64,000 nucleotides of DNA from Niveispirillum sp943370215 (GTDB lineage: Bacteria; Pseudomonadota; Alphaproteobacteria; Azospirillales; Azospirillaceae), in NCBI GenBank assembly GCA_943370215.1, contig CALRQC020000030.1, forward strand, positions 6,862-70,861, written 5' to 3'. The notes below the pieces were generated by a model. It was not told where the DNA came from. It did not search any database and saw only the letters and a program-made list of their open reading frames with translations. The number at the start of each line of letters is the position of its first letter. Positions within the stretch are counted from its first letter, which is position 1. The translations under genes were made by a program, and so were the position numbers. Positions 8,610 to 16,655 of the stretch are shown here, one piece after another.

Positions 8610-8862
8610 GGAGGCTGACGCATGGTTTCCGTAAGGAGCGGCACGCAGGATCGCGCAACCGCCGCCCCGGTATGGTGACCGGGAAGCGGGGCATCATAGG
8701 GAAGGGGGGCGTCGGCGGCAAGCCTGGGGGAAACATGGGCGTAGCCGATTTGCCTCGCATGGCGTTTCAAGCCCCAGACTGGTAAACCGGGTGTCACAAA
8801 ACGGCAAAAGCCGAATAAAGGGGCCGGTCTGCCCGGTCCCCATAATAAGTGAGGATCTTGAA

Positions 8863-9615
8863 ATGACCGATCGTTATCTGATCGCCGGCAATTGGAAGAT
8901 GCATTGCCTTCGGCAGGACGGCTTTGCCCTGGCCCAGGCGTTGGCGGAAAAGGTGGGGGCTGCCCCGCATCCGCGATTCGACCTGTTGCTCTGCCCGCCG
9001 GCGACCCTGGTGGAAACGGTGACCCGCGCCGTTGCCGACAGCGCGGTTCTGGTGGGCGGGCAGGATTGCCATGCCGACGCGCAGGGCGCCCATACCGGCG
9101 ATATCGCCGCTGAAATGCTGGCTGATCTGGGGGCCCGTTTCGTGATTGTCGGCCATTCGGAGCGCCGGCAGAATCACGGGGAAACCGATGCGCTGGTGAA
9201 GGCCAAGGCCGCCGCAGCACTCCGCGCCGGCCTGACCGCCATCGTCTGCGTGGGCGAAACGGAACCGGAGCGCGATGCCGGGCAGGCGGAATCGGTGGTG
9301 ATTGCCCATGTCACGGGCTCCATCCCCGCCGGTGCCAATGCCGATAATCTGGTGGTGGCCTATGAACCGCTCTGGGCCATCGGCACCGGCCGCACCCCGA
9401 CGATTGCCGACATTGCAGCCATGCACGCCACCATCCGACGCACCCTGACGGGGCTGGTGGAACAGCCGGAGCGGGTGCGCATTCTCTATGGTGGATCGGT
9501 CAAGGCCAGCAATGCCGCCGAAATCTTGGCCGTGGCCGATGTGGATGGCGCGCTGGTTGGCGGTGCCAGCCTGAAGGCGGATGAGTTCTGGTCCATTGCG
9601 CAATCCTGCCTCTGA
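8863..9615 (+). CDS. tpiA: Triosephosphate isomerase
   Basis: Interconverts dihydroxyacetone phosphate and glyceraldehyde 3-phosphate. The 250-residue (beta/alpha)8 barrel carries all active-site elements: AGNWKMH (Asn, Lys), IVGHSERR (His), VAYEPLWAIGTG (Glu) and the phosphate grip LYGGSVKASNAAE and GALVGGASL. ATG 8863 follows gaggatcttga and starts MTDRYLIAGNWK as in the family; the longer frame to 8791 has no homologous sequence. Divergent from the ppiD operon, with both promoters in 8610-8862. Confidence 0.96.
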   Translation: MTDRYLIAGNWKMHCLRQDGFALAQALAEKVGAAPHPRFDLLLCPPATLVETVTRAVADSAVLVGGQDCHADAQGAHTGDIAAEMLADLGARFVIVGHSERRQNHGETDALVKAKAAAALRAGLTAIVCVGETEPERDAGQAESVVIAHVTGSIPAGANADNLVVAYEPLWAIGTGRTPTIADIAAMHATIRRTLTGLVEQPERVRILYGGSVKASNAAEILAVADVDGALVGGASLKADEFWSIAQSCL

Positions 9616-9771
9616 CACTTCGCTCTGGCATGTCGCGGCGTGAGCGGTTAAACAGGCGGCGAGTTTCATGACGTTGCAGCGCCGGCTGCTCCCCTCAGGG
9701 GGCGGCCGGCCGCTTCTATGGGCACATGGTGGTGTCTGCGTCATGATGGAAATGTCTCTGGGGAATTGCGG

Positions 9772-10107
9772 ATGCAAACGGTAGTCCTGGTGGTGCATCT
9801 GCTGATCACGGTCGCGTTGATCGGCGTTGTACTGGTGCAGAAATCCGAGGGCGGTGGCCTGGGGATTGGGGGCGGCACGATGGGCGGTTTCATGACCGCC
9901 CGTGGCAGCGCCAATCTGCTGACCCGCACCACCGCCATTCTGGCGGCGGTATTTTTCTGCACCAGCCTGATCCTGGCGATTATGGCCGGCACCAAGGGTG
10001 GCAGCAGCAGCAGCATGTTCGATCGTCTGCCGGCGCCCGCCGCCGAGCAGCCGGCCAGCACTGCGCCCGCCGCCCCGGCTCAGCCCACGGTTCCCGTCGG
10101 CCAGTAA
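9772..10107 (+). CDS. secG: Preprotein translocase subunit SecG
   Basis: Small inner-membrane subunit of the SecYEG channel. The 111-residue product has two membrane helices (about 2-20, VVLVVHLLITVALIGVVLVQ; about 52-72, TAILAAVFFCTSLILAIMAG) separated by the conserved glycine-rich loop KSEGGGLGIGGGTMGG, and an Ala/Pro-rich tail. ATG 9772 gives the family-typical start MQTVVLVVHLL and follows gggg; the longer frame to 9718 is unlikely. The order tpiA-secG-pyrG-kdsA-eno is typical of alphaproteobacteria. A terminator hairpin at 10151 closes the transcript. Confidence 0.93.
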   Translation: MQTVVLVVHLLITVALIGVVLVQKSEGGGLGIGGGTMGGFMTARGSANLLTRTTAILAAVFFCTSLILAIMAGTKGGSSSSMFDRLPAPAAEQPASTAPAAPAQPTVPVGQ

Positions 10108-10150
10108 GGCCGGCGCCACCGGCGTGGCTTTAGCCTGACGGATAGGTGAA

Positions 10151-10176
10151 GAGGCGGCGGAAATGCCGCCTCTTTC
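10151..10176 (+). terminator. Rho-independent terminator after secG
   Basis: GAGGCGGC / GCCGCCTC stem with loop ggaaat followed by tttcc. The 10177-10314 gap before pyrG must hold that gene's promoter. Confidence 0.8.
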
Positions 10177-10314
10177 CGTTAGGGCATGAATATGGTGGAG
10201 TACGGGGCACACGGCCCCGGATGATCAATTTATTGGGCCGTTCGGCCCGTTCCCGGATTGCGGATGGGCCAGCAAGGCCCAGGACCATCGGCACGGACGT
10301 AAGGTTAGGGTTCC

Positions 10315-11943
10315 ATGACGCGCTTCATCTTCATCACCGGCGGTGTGGTTTCGTCCCTTGGCAAGGGCTTGGCTTCCGCAGCACTCGGCGCGCTGCTGCA
10401 GGCGCGCGGCTACAAGGTCCGCCTGCGCAAGCTGGACCCGTACCTGAATGTCGATCCCGGCACCATGAGCCCCTATCAGCATGGCGAAGTCTTCGTCACC
10501 GATGACGGTGCCGAAACCGACCTGGATCTGGGCCATTACGAGCGCTTTACCGGCGTTCACGCCACCAAGTCCGACAATATCACCACCGGCCGCATCTATT
10601 CCAACGTGCTGGCCAAGGAACGCCGGGGTGACTATCTGGGCGCTACGGTGCAGGTGATCCCGCACATCACCGACGCCATCAAGGATTTCATCGCCGCCGA
10701 TCTGGATGGTGAGGATTTCGTGCTGTGCGAGGTGGGTGGCACCGTCGGCGATATCGAATCGCTGCCCTTCCTGGAAGCCATCCGCCAGTTCGGCAATGAT
10801 TACGGCCCGGAAAAGGTGCTGTTCTGCCACGTCACCCTGGTGCCGTACATTCCGGCGGCGGGTGAGCTGAAGACCAAGCCGACCCAGCATTCCGTGAAGG
10901 AGCTGCTGTCTGTCGGTATTCAGCCGCAGATGCTGCTCTGCCGTGCCGACCGCGACATTCCGGAGAATGAGCGGCGCAAGATCGCCCAGTTCTGCAACAT
11001 CCAGAAAGAGCGCGTCATCGCAGCATTGGATGTGGACAATATCTATCAGGTGCCGATCTCCTATCACGAACAGGGGTTCGACAATCAGGTGCTGAAATAT
11101 TTCGGTATGCCCTGTGAGGGCACGCCGGACCTGTCGCGCTGGGAAGAGATTGTCCGCCGGGTGCGCAACCCGGAAGGCACCGTCACCATCGCCGTGGTGG
11201 GCAAATATACCAGCCTGCTGGATGCCTATAAGTCGCTGGGCGAGGCGCTGACCCATGGCGGCATCGCCAACCATGTTAAGGTCAAGCTGGACTGGATCGA
11301 CGCTGAAATCTTTGAAAGCGGCGATGCCATTCAGCGGCTGGAACATGTGCATGGCATTCTGGTCCCCGGTGGTTTCGGGGAGCGCGGGACGGAAGGCAAG
11401 ATCCGCGCGGCCCAGTTCGCCCGCGAGCATAATATCCCCTATTTCGGCATCTGCTTCGGGATGCAGATGGCGGTGATCGAGGCGGCGCGCCACATGGCGG
11501 GCCTGCCCCATGCCGGCTCCACCGAATTCGGCAAGCCCGACCCGGCCGTTGTTGGCCTGATGACGGAATGGGTACAGGGCAACCAACTGGTCAAGCGCCA
11601 GGAAGGCGGCGATCTGGGCGGCACCATGCGCCTGGGCAGCTATAACTGCCACCTGACCGCCGGTTCCAAGGTGCGCGAAATCTATGGCAGCGACGATATC
11701 ATCGAGCGCCATCGCCACCGCTATGAAGTGAACATCAATTTCCGCGAACAGTTGGAGAAGTCGGGCCTGAGCTTCTCCGGCCTGTCGCCGGACGGCATTC
11801 TGCCGGAGATCGTGGAGCTGCCGAATCACCCCTGGTATATCGGCGTGCAGTTCCATCCGGAACTGAAGTCCAAGCCGTTCGACCCGCATCCGCTGTTCAC
11901 CAGCTTCATCGCCGCCGCCATCGCACAGAGCCGGCTGGTTTGA
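10315..11943 (+). CDS. pyrG: CTP synthase
   Basis: ATP- and glutamine-dependent amination of UTP to CTP. The 542-residue protein starts MTRFIFITGGVVSSLGKGLA, the P-loop-like synthetase nucleotide site, followed by LDPYLNVDPGTMSPYQHGEV and CEVGGTVGDIES. The C-terminal class I glutamine amidotransferase has the oxyanion/nucleophile elbow GICFGMQMA (catalytic Cys), PGGFGERG, and the His-Glu pair in QFHPELKSKP. Full family length, no anomalies. A strong hairpin follows at 11962. Confidence 0.97.
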   Translation: MTRFIFITGGVVSSLGKGLASAALGALLQARGYKVRLRKLDPYLNVDPGTMSPYQHGEVFVTDDGAETDLDLGHYERFTGVHATKSDNITTGRIYSNVLAKERRGDYLGATVQVIPHITDAIKDFIAADLDGEDFVLCEVGGTVGDIESLPFLEAIRQFGNDYGPEKVLFCHVTLVPYIPAAGELKTKPTQHSVKELLSVGIQPQMLLCRADRDIPENERRKIAQFCNIQKERVIAALDVDNIYQVPISYHEQGFDNQVLKYFGMPCEGTPDLSRWEEIVRRVRNPEGTVTIAVVGKYTSLLDAYKSLGEALTHGGIANHVKVKLDWIDAEIFESGDAIQRLEHVHGILVPGGFGERGTEGKIRAAQFAREHNIPYFGICFGMQMAVIEAARHMAGLPHAGSTEFGKPDPAVVGLMTEWVQGNQLVKRQEGGDLGGTMRLGSYNCHLTAGSKVREIYGSDDIIERHRHRYEVNINFREQLEKSGLSFSGLSPDGILPEIVELPNHPWYIGVQFHPELKSKPFDPHPLFTSFIAAAIAQSRLV

Positions 11944-11961
11944 GGTTGTCGCTTTGATCTC

Positions 11962-11991
11962 AACCAAGGGTCATGAATATGACCCTTGGTT
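11962..11991 (+). terminator. Stem-loop after pyrG
   Basis: Perfect 13-bp arms AACCAAGGGTCAT / ATGACCCTTGGTT around a 4-nt loop, 18 nt after the pyrG stop. The following bases are only mildly T-rich (tcttgg). Confidence 0.65.
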
Positions 11992-12052
11992 CTTGGGATC
12001 TAAGTAGCTGTCCGGAAAGTTATTCTGATTTTCGAAGCCCTGCCACTTCACT

Positions 12053-12084
12053 ACCGTCATTCCCGCCTTCGCGGGAATGACGGT
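12053..12084. repeat. REP-like palindromic element (solo)
   Basis: Perfect 14-bp arms ACCGTCATTCCCGC / GCGGGAATGACGGT around the loop cttc, in the pyrG-kdsA gap. It shares the CCGTCAT-CCC-G core with the larger paired elements at 20460-20581 and 42229-42313, so it appears to be a short member of the same dispersed family. Confidence 0.75.
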
Positions 12085-12205
12085 TAAAGGGCTGAAAACG
12101 AAAAAGAAGTTGCCGGACGGACTCTACCACCAGGGGGGGGAACCTTTCCCCGGCTGTCTGGTTTTCGGCCCCTGCTTTCCCATATTGGGTTCAAAGGAGA
12201 TTTCC

Positions 12206-13042
12206 ATGAACCGCACCGTCAAAGTCGGCCCGCTTTCCATTGCCAATGACAAGCCCTTCGTGCTGATCGCCGGCCCCTGCCAGCTTGAATCGCGCGACCA
12301 TGCCTTGACCATGGCGGCGGCCCTGGCGGAACTGACGGGCAAGCTGGGGATCGGGCTGATCTATAAGACCAGCTTTGACAAGGCCAATCGCACTTCGGTT
12401 TCCGCCCAGCGCGGCTTGGGCATGGACAAGTCCTTGCCGATCCTGGCGGAAATCCGGGAGAAATTCGGTTGCCCGGTGCTGACCGATATTCACAGCGCCG
12501 ATCAATGCGCGCCGGTGGCGGAAGCCGTCGATGTGCTGCAGATACCGGCCTTCCTTTGCCGCCAGACCGACCTGCTGCTGGCGGCCGGCGAAACGGGCAA
12601 GCCGATCAATGTGAAGAAAGGCCAGTTCCTGGCGCCGTGGGACATGAAGAATGTCGCCGCCAAGATCGCCTCGACGGGCAACCATAATGTGTTGCTGTGC
12701 GAGCGCGGGGCCAGCTTCGGCTATAACACCCTGGTCAGCGACATGCGCTCCCTGCCGATCATGGCGCAGACGGGTTACCCGGTGGTGTTCGATGCCACCC
12801 ATTCGGTGCAGCAGCCGGGCGGGCAGGGCACCAGCAGCGGCGGCCAGCGGGAATTCGTGCCGGTGCTGGCGCGTGCTGCCATCGCCATCGGGGTTGCCGC
12901 CGTGTTCATGGAAACCCACGAGAACCCCGATGGCGCCCCCAGCGACGGCCCCAACATGGTGCCGCTGGACCAGATGGAAGGCGTGCTGTCCACGTTGCTG
13001 GCGTTTGACCGGATCGCCAAGGCGAACCCGGTTCACATCTGA
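12206..13042 (+). CDS. kdsA: 3-deoxy-8-phosphooctulonate synthase (KDO 8-P synthase)
   Basis: Condenses phosphoenolpyruvate with arabinose 5-phosphate, the first step toward KDO for lipopolysaccharide. The 278-residue TIM-barrel protein has FVLIAGPCQLESRD, YKTSFDKANRTS, TDIHSADQ, INVKKGQFLAPWDM, LCERGASFGYN and DATHSVQQPGG. The Cys in AGPC, where E. coli has Asn, marks the metal-dependent class. ATG 12206 follows aaaggaga; the upstream extension to 12077 crosses the REP-like element and is rejected. Confidence 0.96.
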   Translation: MNRTVKVGPLSIANDKPFVLIAGPCQLESRDHALTMAAALAELTGKLGIGLIYKTSFDKANRTSVSAQRGLGMDKSLPILAEIREKFGCPVLTDIHSADQCAPVAEAVDVLQIPAFLCRQTDLLLAAGETGKPINVKKGQFLAPWDMKNVAAKIASTGNHNVLLCERGASFGYNTLVSDMRSLPIMAQTGYPVVFDATHSVQQPGGQGTSSGGQREFVPVLARAAIAIGVAAVFMETHENPDGAPSDGPNMVPLDQMEGVLSTLLAFDRIAKANPVHI

Positions 13043-13171
13043 TTTCTGCCGCGTGCTGCAAATGTGACCTTCCGCTGCTTTGACAAAGCCGCAGCACTGG
13101 CCTTAACCATGGGCCGAAAATAAAAGGTCCGGGCGCATGACCCGGCCCATGGTTTGAGGAATCCAGCACCC

Positions 13172-13810
13172 ATGTCCATACCGCCCCTGGGCCCCCGCTC
13201 TCCGCAGCGGGGTGGCCCGGTTTCCCGTTTCGTCGGCCGTGTGGCCCTGCGTCTGTTGGGCTGGCGGGTGAGCGGGGCTTTTCCCGATTTGGAAAAGTTC
13301 GTCACCATCGGAGCGCCCCACAGCTCCAACTATGATTTCATCATTGCCATGGCGACGATCCTGGCGACGGATCTGCGCATCCATATCCTGGGCAAGCACA
13401 CCCTGTTCCGGGGGCCGCTGGGACCGATCATGCGCTGGTGCGATGTGCTGCCGGTTGACCGGCGGGCGGCGGGCGGCGTGGTGGGTGAATGCGTGGCGGC
13501 GATCAAGGCGGCTGACCGCATGGTGGTCGGCGTCGCGCCGGAAGGTACAAGGATGCCCAAAGTGGGGGCAGGATGGAAGACCGGCTTCTGGCATATTGCG
13601 CGGCAGGCCGGCGTTCCGATCATACCTGTCGCGCTGGATTATGCGACGCGCACGATTCGTATCGGTGAAGCGGTGGAGACGACGCCCAGCATGGAGGCGG
13701 ATTTTACCAAGCTTTCCGCCTTCTATGGCGGGGTAAAGGGCGCGCGCCGGCAATTGCCGCCGACCATCCCGGTGGGCAAGGACAGGGCGACACAAAAGCC
13801 GGCCCCCTGA
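13172..13810 (+). CDS. 1-acyl-glycerol-3-phosphate acyltransferase-like protein (PlsC family)
   Basis: Predicted membrane-associated acyltransferase. The 212-residue protein has the family blocks in order: the catalytic H-x4-D as APHSSNYDF, LGKHTLFRGPLGPIMRWCDVLPVDR, the acceptor motif VAPEGTRMP, and IARQAGVPIIPVALDY. The version with HSSNYD and GTRMP belongs to a subgroup often described as lysophospholipid acyltransferase-like, whose exact substrate is not settled. ATG 13172 follows gagga at 13156-13160. It sits between kdsA and eno and could act in envelope lipid metabolism, but context is not decisive. Confidence 0.82.
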   Translation: MSIPPLGPRSPQRGGPVSRFVGRVALRLLGWRVSGAFPDLEKFVTIGAPHSSNYDFIIAMATILATDLRIHILGKHTLFRGPLGPIMRWCDVLPVDRRAAGGVVGECVAAIKAADRMVVGVAPEGTRMPKVGAGWKTGFWHIARQAGVPIIPVALDYATRTIRIGEAVETTPSMEADFTKLSAFYGGVKGARRQLPPTIPVGKDRATQKPAP

Positions 13811-13912
13811 AAGCGTCGCTTGTCTGCGGATGGCTTCTGGCGGTATCCCCTTGACCCTGTAAGCACCCTTCACGGGTGCAAGGCATTTCTGCCCACGGAA
13901 GAGAGAGGCACC

Positions 13913-15193
13913 ATGTCCGCCATCATCGACATTCACGCGCGCGAAATCCTGGACAGCCGCGGCAACCCGACCATCGAGGTTGAGGTTCGGCTGGAGTCGG
14001 GGGCCTTTGGGCGCGCCGCCGTGCCGTCGGGCGCCTCCACCGGCGCGCATGAGGCAGTGGAACTGCGCGACGGCGACAAGTCGCGCTATCTGGGCAAGGG
14101 CGTGCAACGCGCCGTCGAATCCGTGAATGGCGAGATTTTCGACACGCTGGCAGGATTGGAATCGACCGATCAGGTTGCCATCGATCAGGCCATGATCGAT
14201 CTGGACGGCACGCCGAACAAGGCCCGCCTGGGTGCCAACGCCATTCTGGGCGTGTCGCTGGCCGTGGCCAAGGCCTCGGCGGATGAGCTGGACCTGCCGC
14301 TCTACCGCTATGTCGGTGGTGCCAATGCCCGCATCCTGCCGGTGCCGATGATGAACATCATCAATGGCGGCGCCCATGCCGACAACCCGATCGACATTCA
14401 GGAATTCATGATCATGCCGGTGGGCGCCGAAACGGTGACCGACGGCATCCGCGTGGGCGCGGAAATTTTCCACGCCCTGAAGAAGAAGCTGAAGGCCGCC
14501 GGCCACAACACCGCCGTGGGTGATGAGGGTGGTTTCGCCCCCAACCTGTCGTCGGCCACCGACGCGCTGGACTTCATCGTCGCCGCCATTGCCGATGCCG
14601 GTTACAAGGCCGGTGAGAATGTGCTGCTGGCGCTGGATGCCGCTTCCACCGAGTTCTTCAAGAACGGCAAGTACGAGCTGGAAGGCGAAGGCAAGAGCCT
14701 GACCCCGGCGGAAATGGTCGCCTACTGGGCCGATCTGGTGTCCAAGTACCCGATCGTTTCCATCGAAGACGGCATGGCCGAGGATGATTGGGAAGGCTGG
14801 AAGCTGCTGACCGACACCATCGGTTCCAAGGTGCAACTGGTCGGCGACGATCTGTTCGTCACCAACCCGGCCCGCCTGACCGACGGCATCAAGAAGGGTG
14901 TCGGCAATTCCATCCTGGTGAAGGTCAACCAGATCGGCACCCTGACGGAAACGCTGGAAGCCGTGCGCATCGCCCAGAATGCTGGCTACACCGCCGTTCT
15001 GTCGCACCGTTCCGGCGAGACCGAAGACAGCACCATCGCCGATCTGGCCGTGGCCACCAATTGCGGTCAGATCAAGACCGGCTCCCTGTCCCGTTCGGAC
15101 CGGATTGCCAAGTACAACCAGTTGATCCGCATCGAGGAAGGTCTGGGCGGCGCTGCCGTTTATCCGGGCCGCGATGCGCTGAAGCGCGGCTAA
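13913..15193 (+). CDS. eno: Enolase
   Basis: Dehydrates 2-phosphoglycerate to phosphoenolpyruvate. The 426-residue protein has DSRGNPTIEVEV, the mobile loop VPSGASTGAHEAVELRDGD, GDEGGFAPN (catalytic Glu), metal ligands in LALDAASTEFF, SIEDGMAEDDW and LVGDDLFVTN, catalytic Lys in ILVKVNQIGTLTET, and the signature SHRSGETEDSTIADLAV. ATG 13913 follows gagagagg. The last 14 codons (15152-15193) reappear in diverged form at 15878-15919, bracketing an AT-richer islet. A terminator follows at 15221. Confidence 0.97.
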   Translation: MSAIIDIHAREILDSRGNPTIEVEVRLESGAFGRAAVPSGASTGAHEAVELRDGDKSRYLGKGVQRAVESVNGEIFDTLAGLESTDQVAIDQAMIDLDGTPNKARLGANAILGVSLAVAKASADELDLPLYRYVGGANARILPVPMMNIINGGAHADNPIDIQEFMIMPVGAETVTDGIRVGAEIFHALKKKLKAAGHNTAVGDEGGFAPNLSSATDALDFIVAAIADAGYKAGENVLLALDAASTEFFKNGKYELEGEGKSLTPAEMVAYWADLVSKYPIVSIEDGMAEDDWEGWKLLTDTIGSKVQLVGDDLFVTNPARLTDGIKKGVGNSILVKVNQIGTLTETLEAVRIAQNAGYTAVLSHRSGETEDSTIADLAVATNCGQIKTGSLSRSDRIAKYNQLIRIEEGLGGAAVYPGRDALKRG

Positions 15194-15220
15194 TCGACGA
15201 TTGAATGTCGAGTTGAGAAA

Positions 15221-15247
15221 GGGCGGTCCTAAGGGGCCGCCTTTTTT
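15221..15247 (+). terminator. Rho-independent terminator after eno
   Basis: GGCGG (15222-15226) pairs with CCGCC (15237-15241) in gggcggtcctaaggggccgc, followed by six Ts. It lies 28 nt after the eno stop. Confidence 0.85.
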
Positions 15248-15255
15248 CGTCAGCT

Positions 15256-15837
15256 TTAAAGTGACCAGCGCCAGAAGTGTGGCTTGGTCAAATGTGGAAA
15301 TGTAAAAAATACGCTTCGAAAATATCCCTGATTATCGCATATAGATTTTTTCCATTCGCTTCTCATTACTTTAATTGTGCTATCACTGAAGAGCGGATAT
15401 AGAATGCATAATATTAAGTAACCAGTGCCAAATTTTTTAAAAACTGGTTCGTATGTTTTCTTCTCTAATTTTTCTTTTAAAATCCCGACAAAACTCTTTG
15501 AAAATGTTGAATCGGGCGAGCTGTGAGCGCCCGAGCTGATTGGTGACGCCATTGGCCTATATCGTTCTTCAGGCGTTGCACAAGAGTACACATCTCGGGC
15601 CCAATCACTACACCAGGGTGCATCTGCAACTTCTATCCAGCAGGTTGAGCGGCCCGTTCGGATGATGCCGTCAGGCGGGTCCGGGCGGTCAATCAAGCGA
15701 TATTGGCTTCGAAACGTGTGAGCGTGCCATTGTATGAAGCTATTGATGCAAAAAAGTTCGTGCTGGCTTTTGATGGGGCGCCGGCTTGAATTGCTCCTGG
15801 GTAGTTTGATTCTCTGTTCCATCATTCCCTTCAGCAA
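15256..15837 (-). CDS. Orphan hypothetical protein in AT-richer islet
   Basis: Unrecognised 193-codon frame (a start at 15825 or 15822 is also possible). The middle of the product, RLIDRPDPPDGIIRTGRSTCWIEVADAPWCSDWARDVYSCATPEE, looks like a genuine conserved segment seen in scattered proteobacterial hypothetical proteins. The C-terminal third has a hydrophobic stretch GTGYLILCILYPLFSDSTIKVM. The D-P-P-D ... W-I-E-V spacing recalls nuclease-like folds, but no complete active site is visible. Base composition and codon use in 15250-15560 are much more AT-rich than the flanks. It is opposite in strand to eno and ftsB and lies inside a segment bounded by two copies of the eno 3' end, suggesting acquisition. 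Function unknown. Confidence 0.55.
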   Translation of the reverse strand: MLKGMMEQRIKLPRSNSSRRPIKSQHELFCINSFIQWHAHTFRSQYRLIDRPDPPDGIIRTGRSTCWIEVADAPWCSDWARDVYSCATPEERYRPMASPISSGAHSSPDSTFSKSFVGILKEKLEKKTYEPVFKKFGTGYLILCILYPLFSDSTIKVMRSEWKKSICDNQGYFRSVFFTFPHLTKPHFWRWSL

Positions 15838-15877
15838 ACCCTTGCTTTTCCACAGTGATACGATGGCCGCGACCCGT

Positions 15878-15919
15878 GCTACCGTCTATCCAGGCCGCGA
15901 TGCGTTCAAGTTCGGCTGA
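15878..15919 (+). pseudogene. Diverged second copy of the eno 3' end
   Basis: These 42 bases would encode ATVYPGRDAFKFG and a stop, against AAVYPGRDALKRG and a stop at the true end of eno (15152-15193). I count 34 of 42 bases identical, including 12 in a row (ggccgcgatgcg). Similarity ends abruptly upstream of the GCT codon. It is either a relic attachment-site duplication or the remnant of a displaced enolase end. Confidence 0.7.
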
Positions 15920-16089
15920 TTTATTTTTCCGCACATACTTTTTTGGGTGCGGGTGGTGATATGATTGGCCCGGGTCGTTTCGGGTTCGCCCGATTCTTTC
16001 TAACGGTGAATATAGTAACAACATCAATTCCGCTTATGTCACGAAATTCCATTTGACCCTTTGTTCGGCCCTGTGATTCCATCTCTGCC
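15920..16089. other. Non-coding stretch before ftsB
   Basis: No gene seen. It contains T-rich patches and a weak stem (ccgcac / gtgcgg around 15930-15955) that could be the residual terminator of the displaced eno end, and must contain the ftsB promoter. Confidence 0.4.
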
Positions 16090-16482
16090 ATGTCGATGCT
16101 CTACACACTCCGCAAAGCCGCCATCCGTGCCCTCCGTCAGATCGTGGGGCCGCTGGTTGGCGTCTGCGTGGTCGGCTATTTCGCCTATCACACCGTGCAT
16201 GGTGATCGCGGGCTGGTGGCGCTGACGCGCCTGCAGGATCAGGTCGCCGAAGCCAGCGCCACCCTGGCGCAGGTGAGTGCGGAGAAGCAGGAGATGGAGC
16301 GCCGCGCCGACATGCTGCGCCGGGACAATCTGGACCCCGATCTGCTGGAAGAACGGGCGCGTGCAGTACTCAACTATTCCCACCCGGATGAGTTGATCAT
16401 CCTGCTTCCGCGACGTGCTGCCACGCAATCTACGCAGGGCACGCCGGAACCGGCCCGTTCCACCCCCGACCAAGGTCGGTAA
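16090..16482 (+). CDS. ftsB: FtsB/DivIC-like septum formation initiator
   Basis: Bitopic divisome protein linking FtsL and FtsQ. The 130-residue product has a short cytoplasmic N-terminus, one membrane helix (about residues 18-36, IVGPLVGVCVVGYFAYHTV), then GDRGLVALTRLQDQVAEASATLAQVSAEKQEMERRADMLRRD, a coiled coil, and LLEERARAVLNYSHPDELIILLP, the conserved FtsB tail. The location eno-ftsB-pdhA is typical in alphaproteobacteria. The gap to pdhA (16483-16655) is AT-rich and probably carries the pdh promoter. Confidence 0.88.
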   Translation: MSMLYTLRKAAIRALRQIVGPLVGVCVVGYFAYHTVHGDRGLVALTRLQDQVAEASATLAQVSAEKQEMERRADMLRRDNLDPDLLEERARAVLNYSHPDELIILLPRRAATQSTQGTPEPARSTPDQGR

Positions 16483-16655
16483 GTGGCTGATATCAGGCGA
16501 ATTAGCCTGATTTAGGTTAAGGGTAAATTTCTCAAATAAAACAGTATATTGCAGCGCACACGTGCTTGCTATCAGCGGCGATGGGGGTTACCTGTTGTTT
16601 CGCAGACGCAATGCGAATGGCGTATTGCGCCCCATCTCATTTTTGGGAGGAGCCA

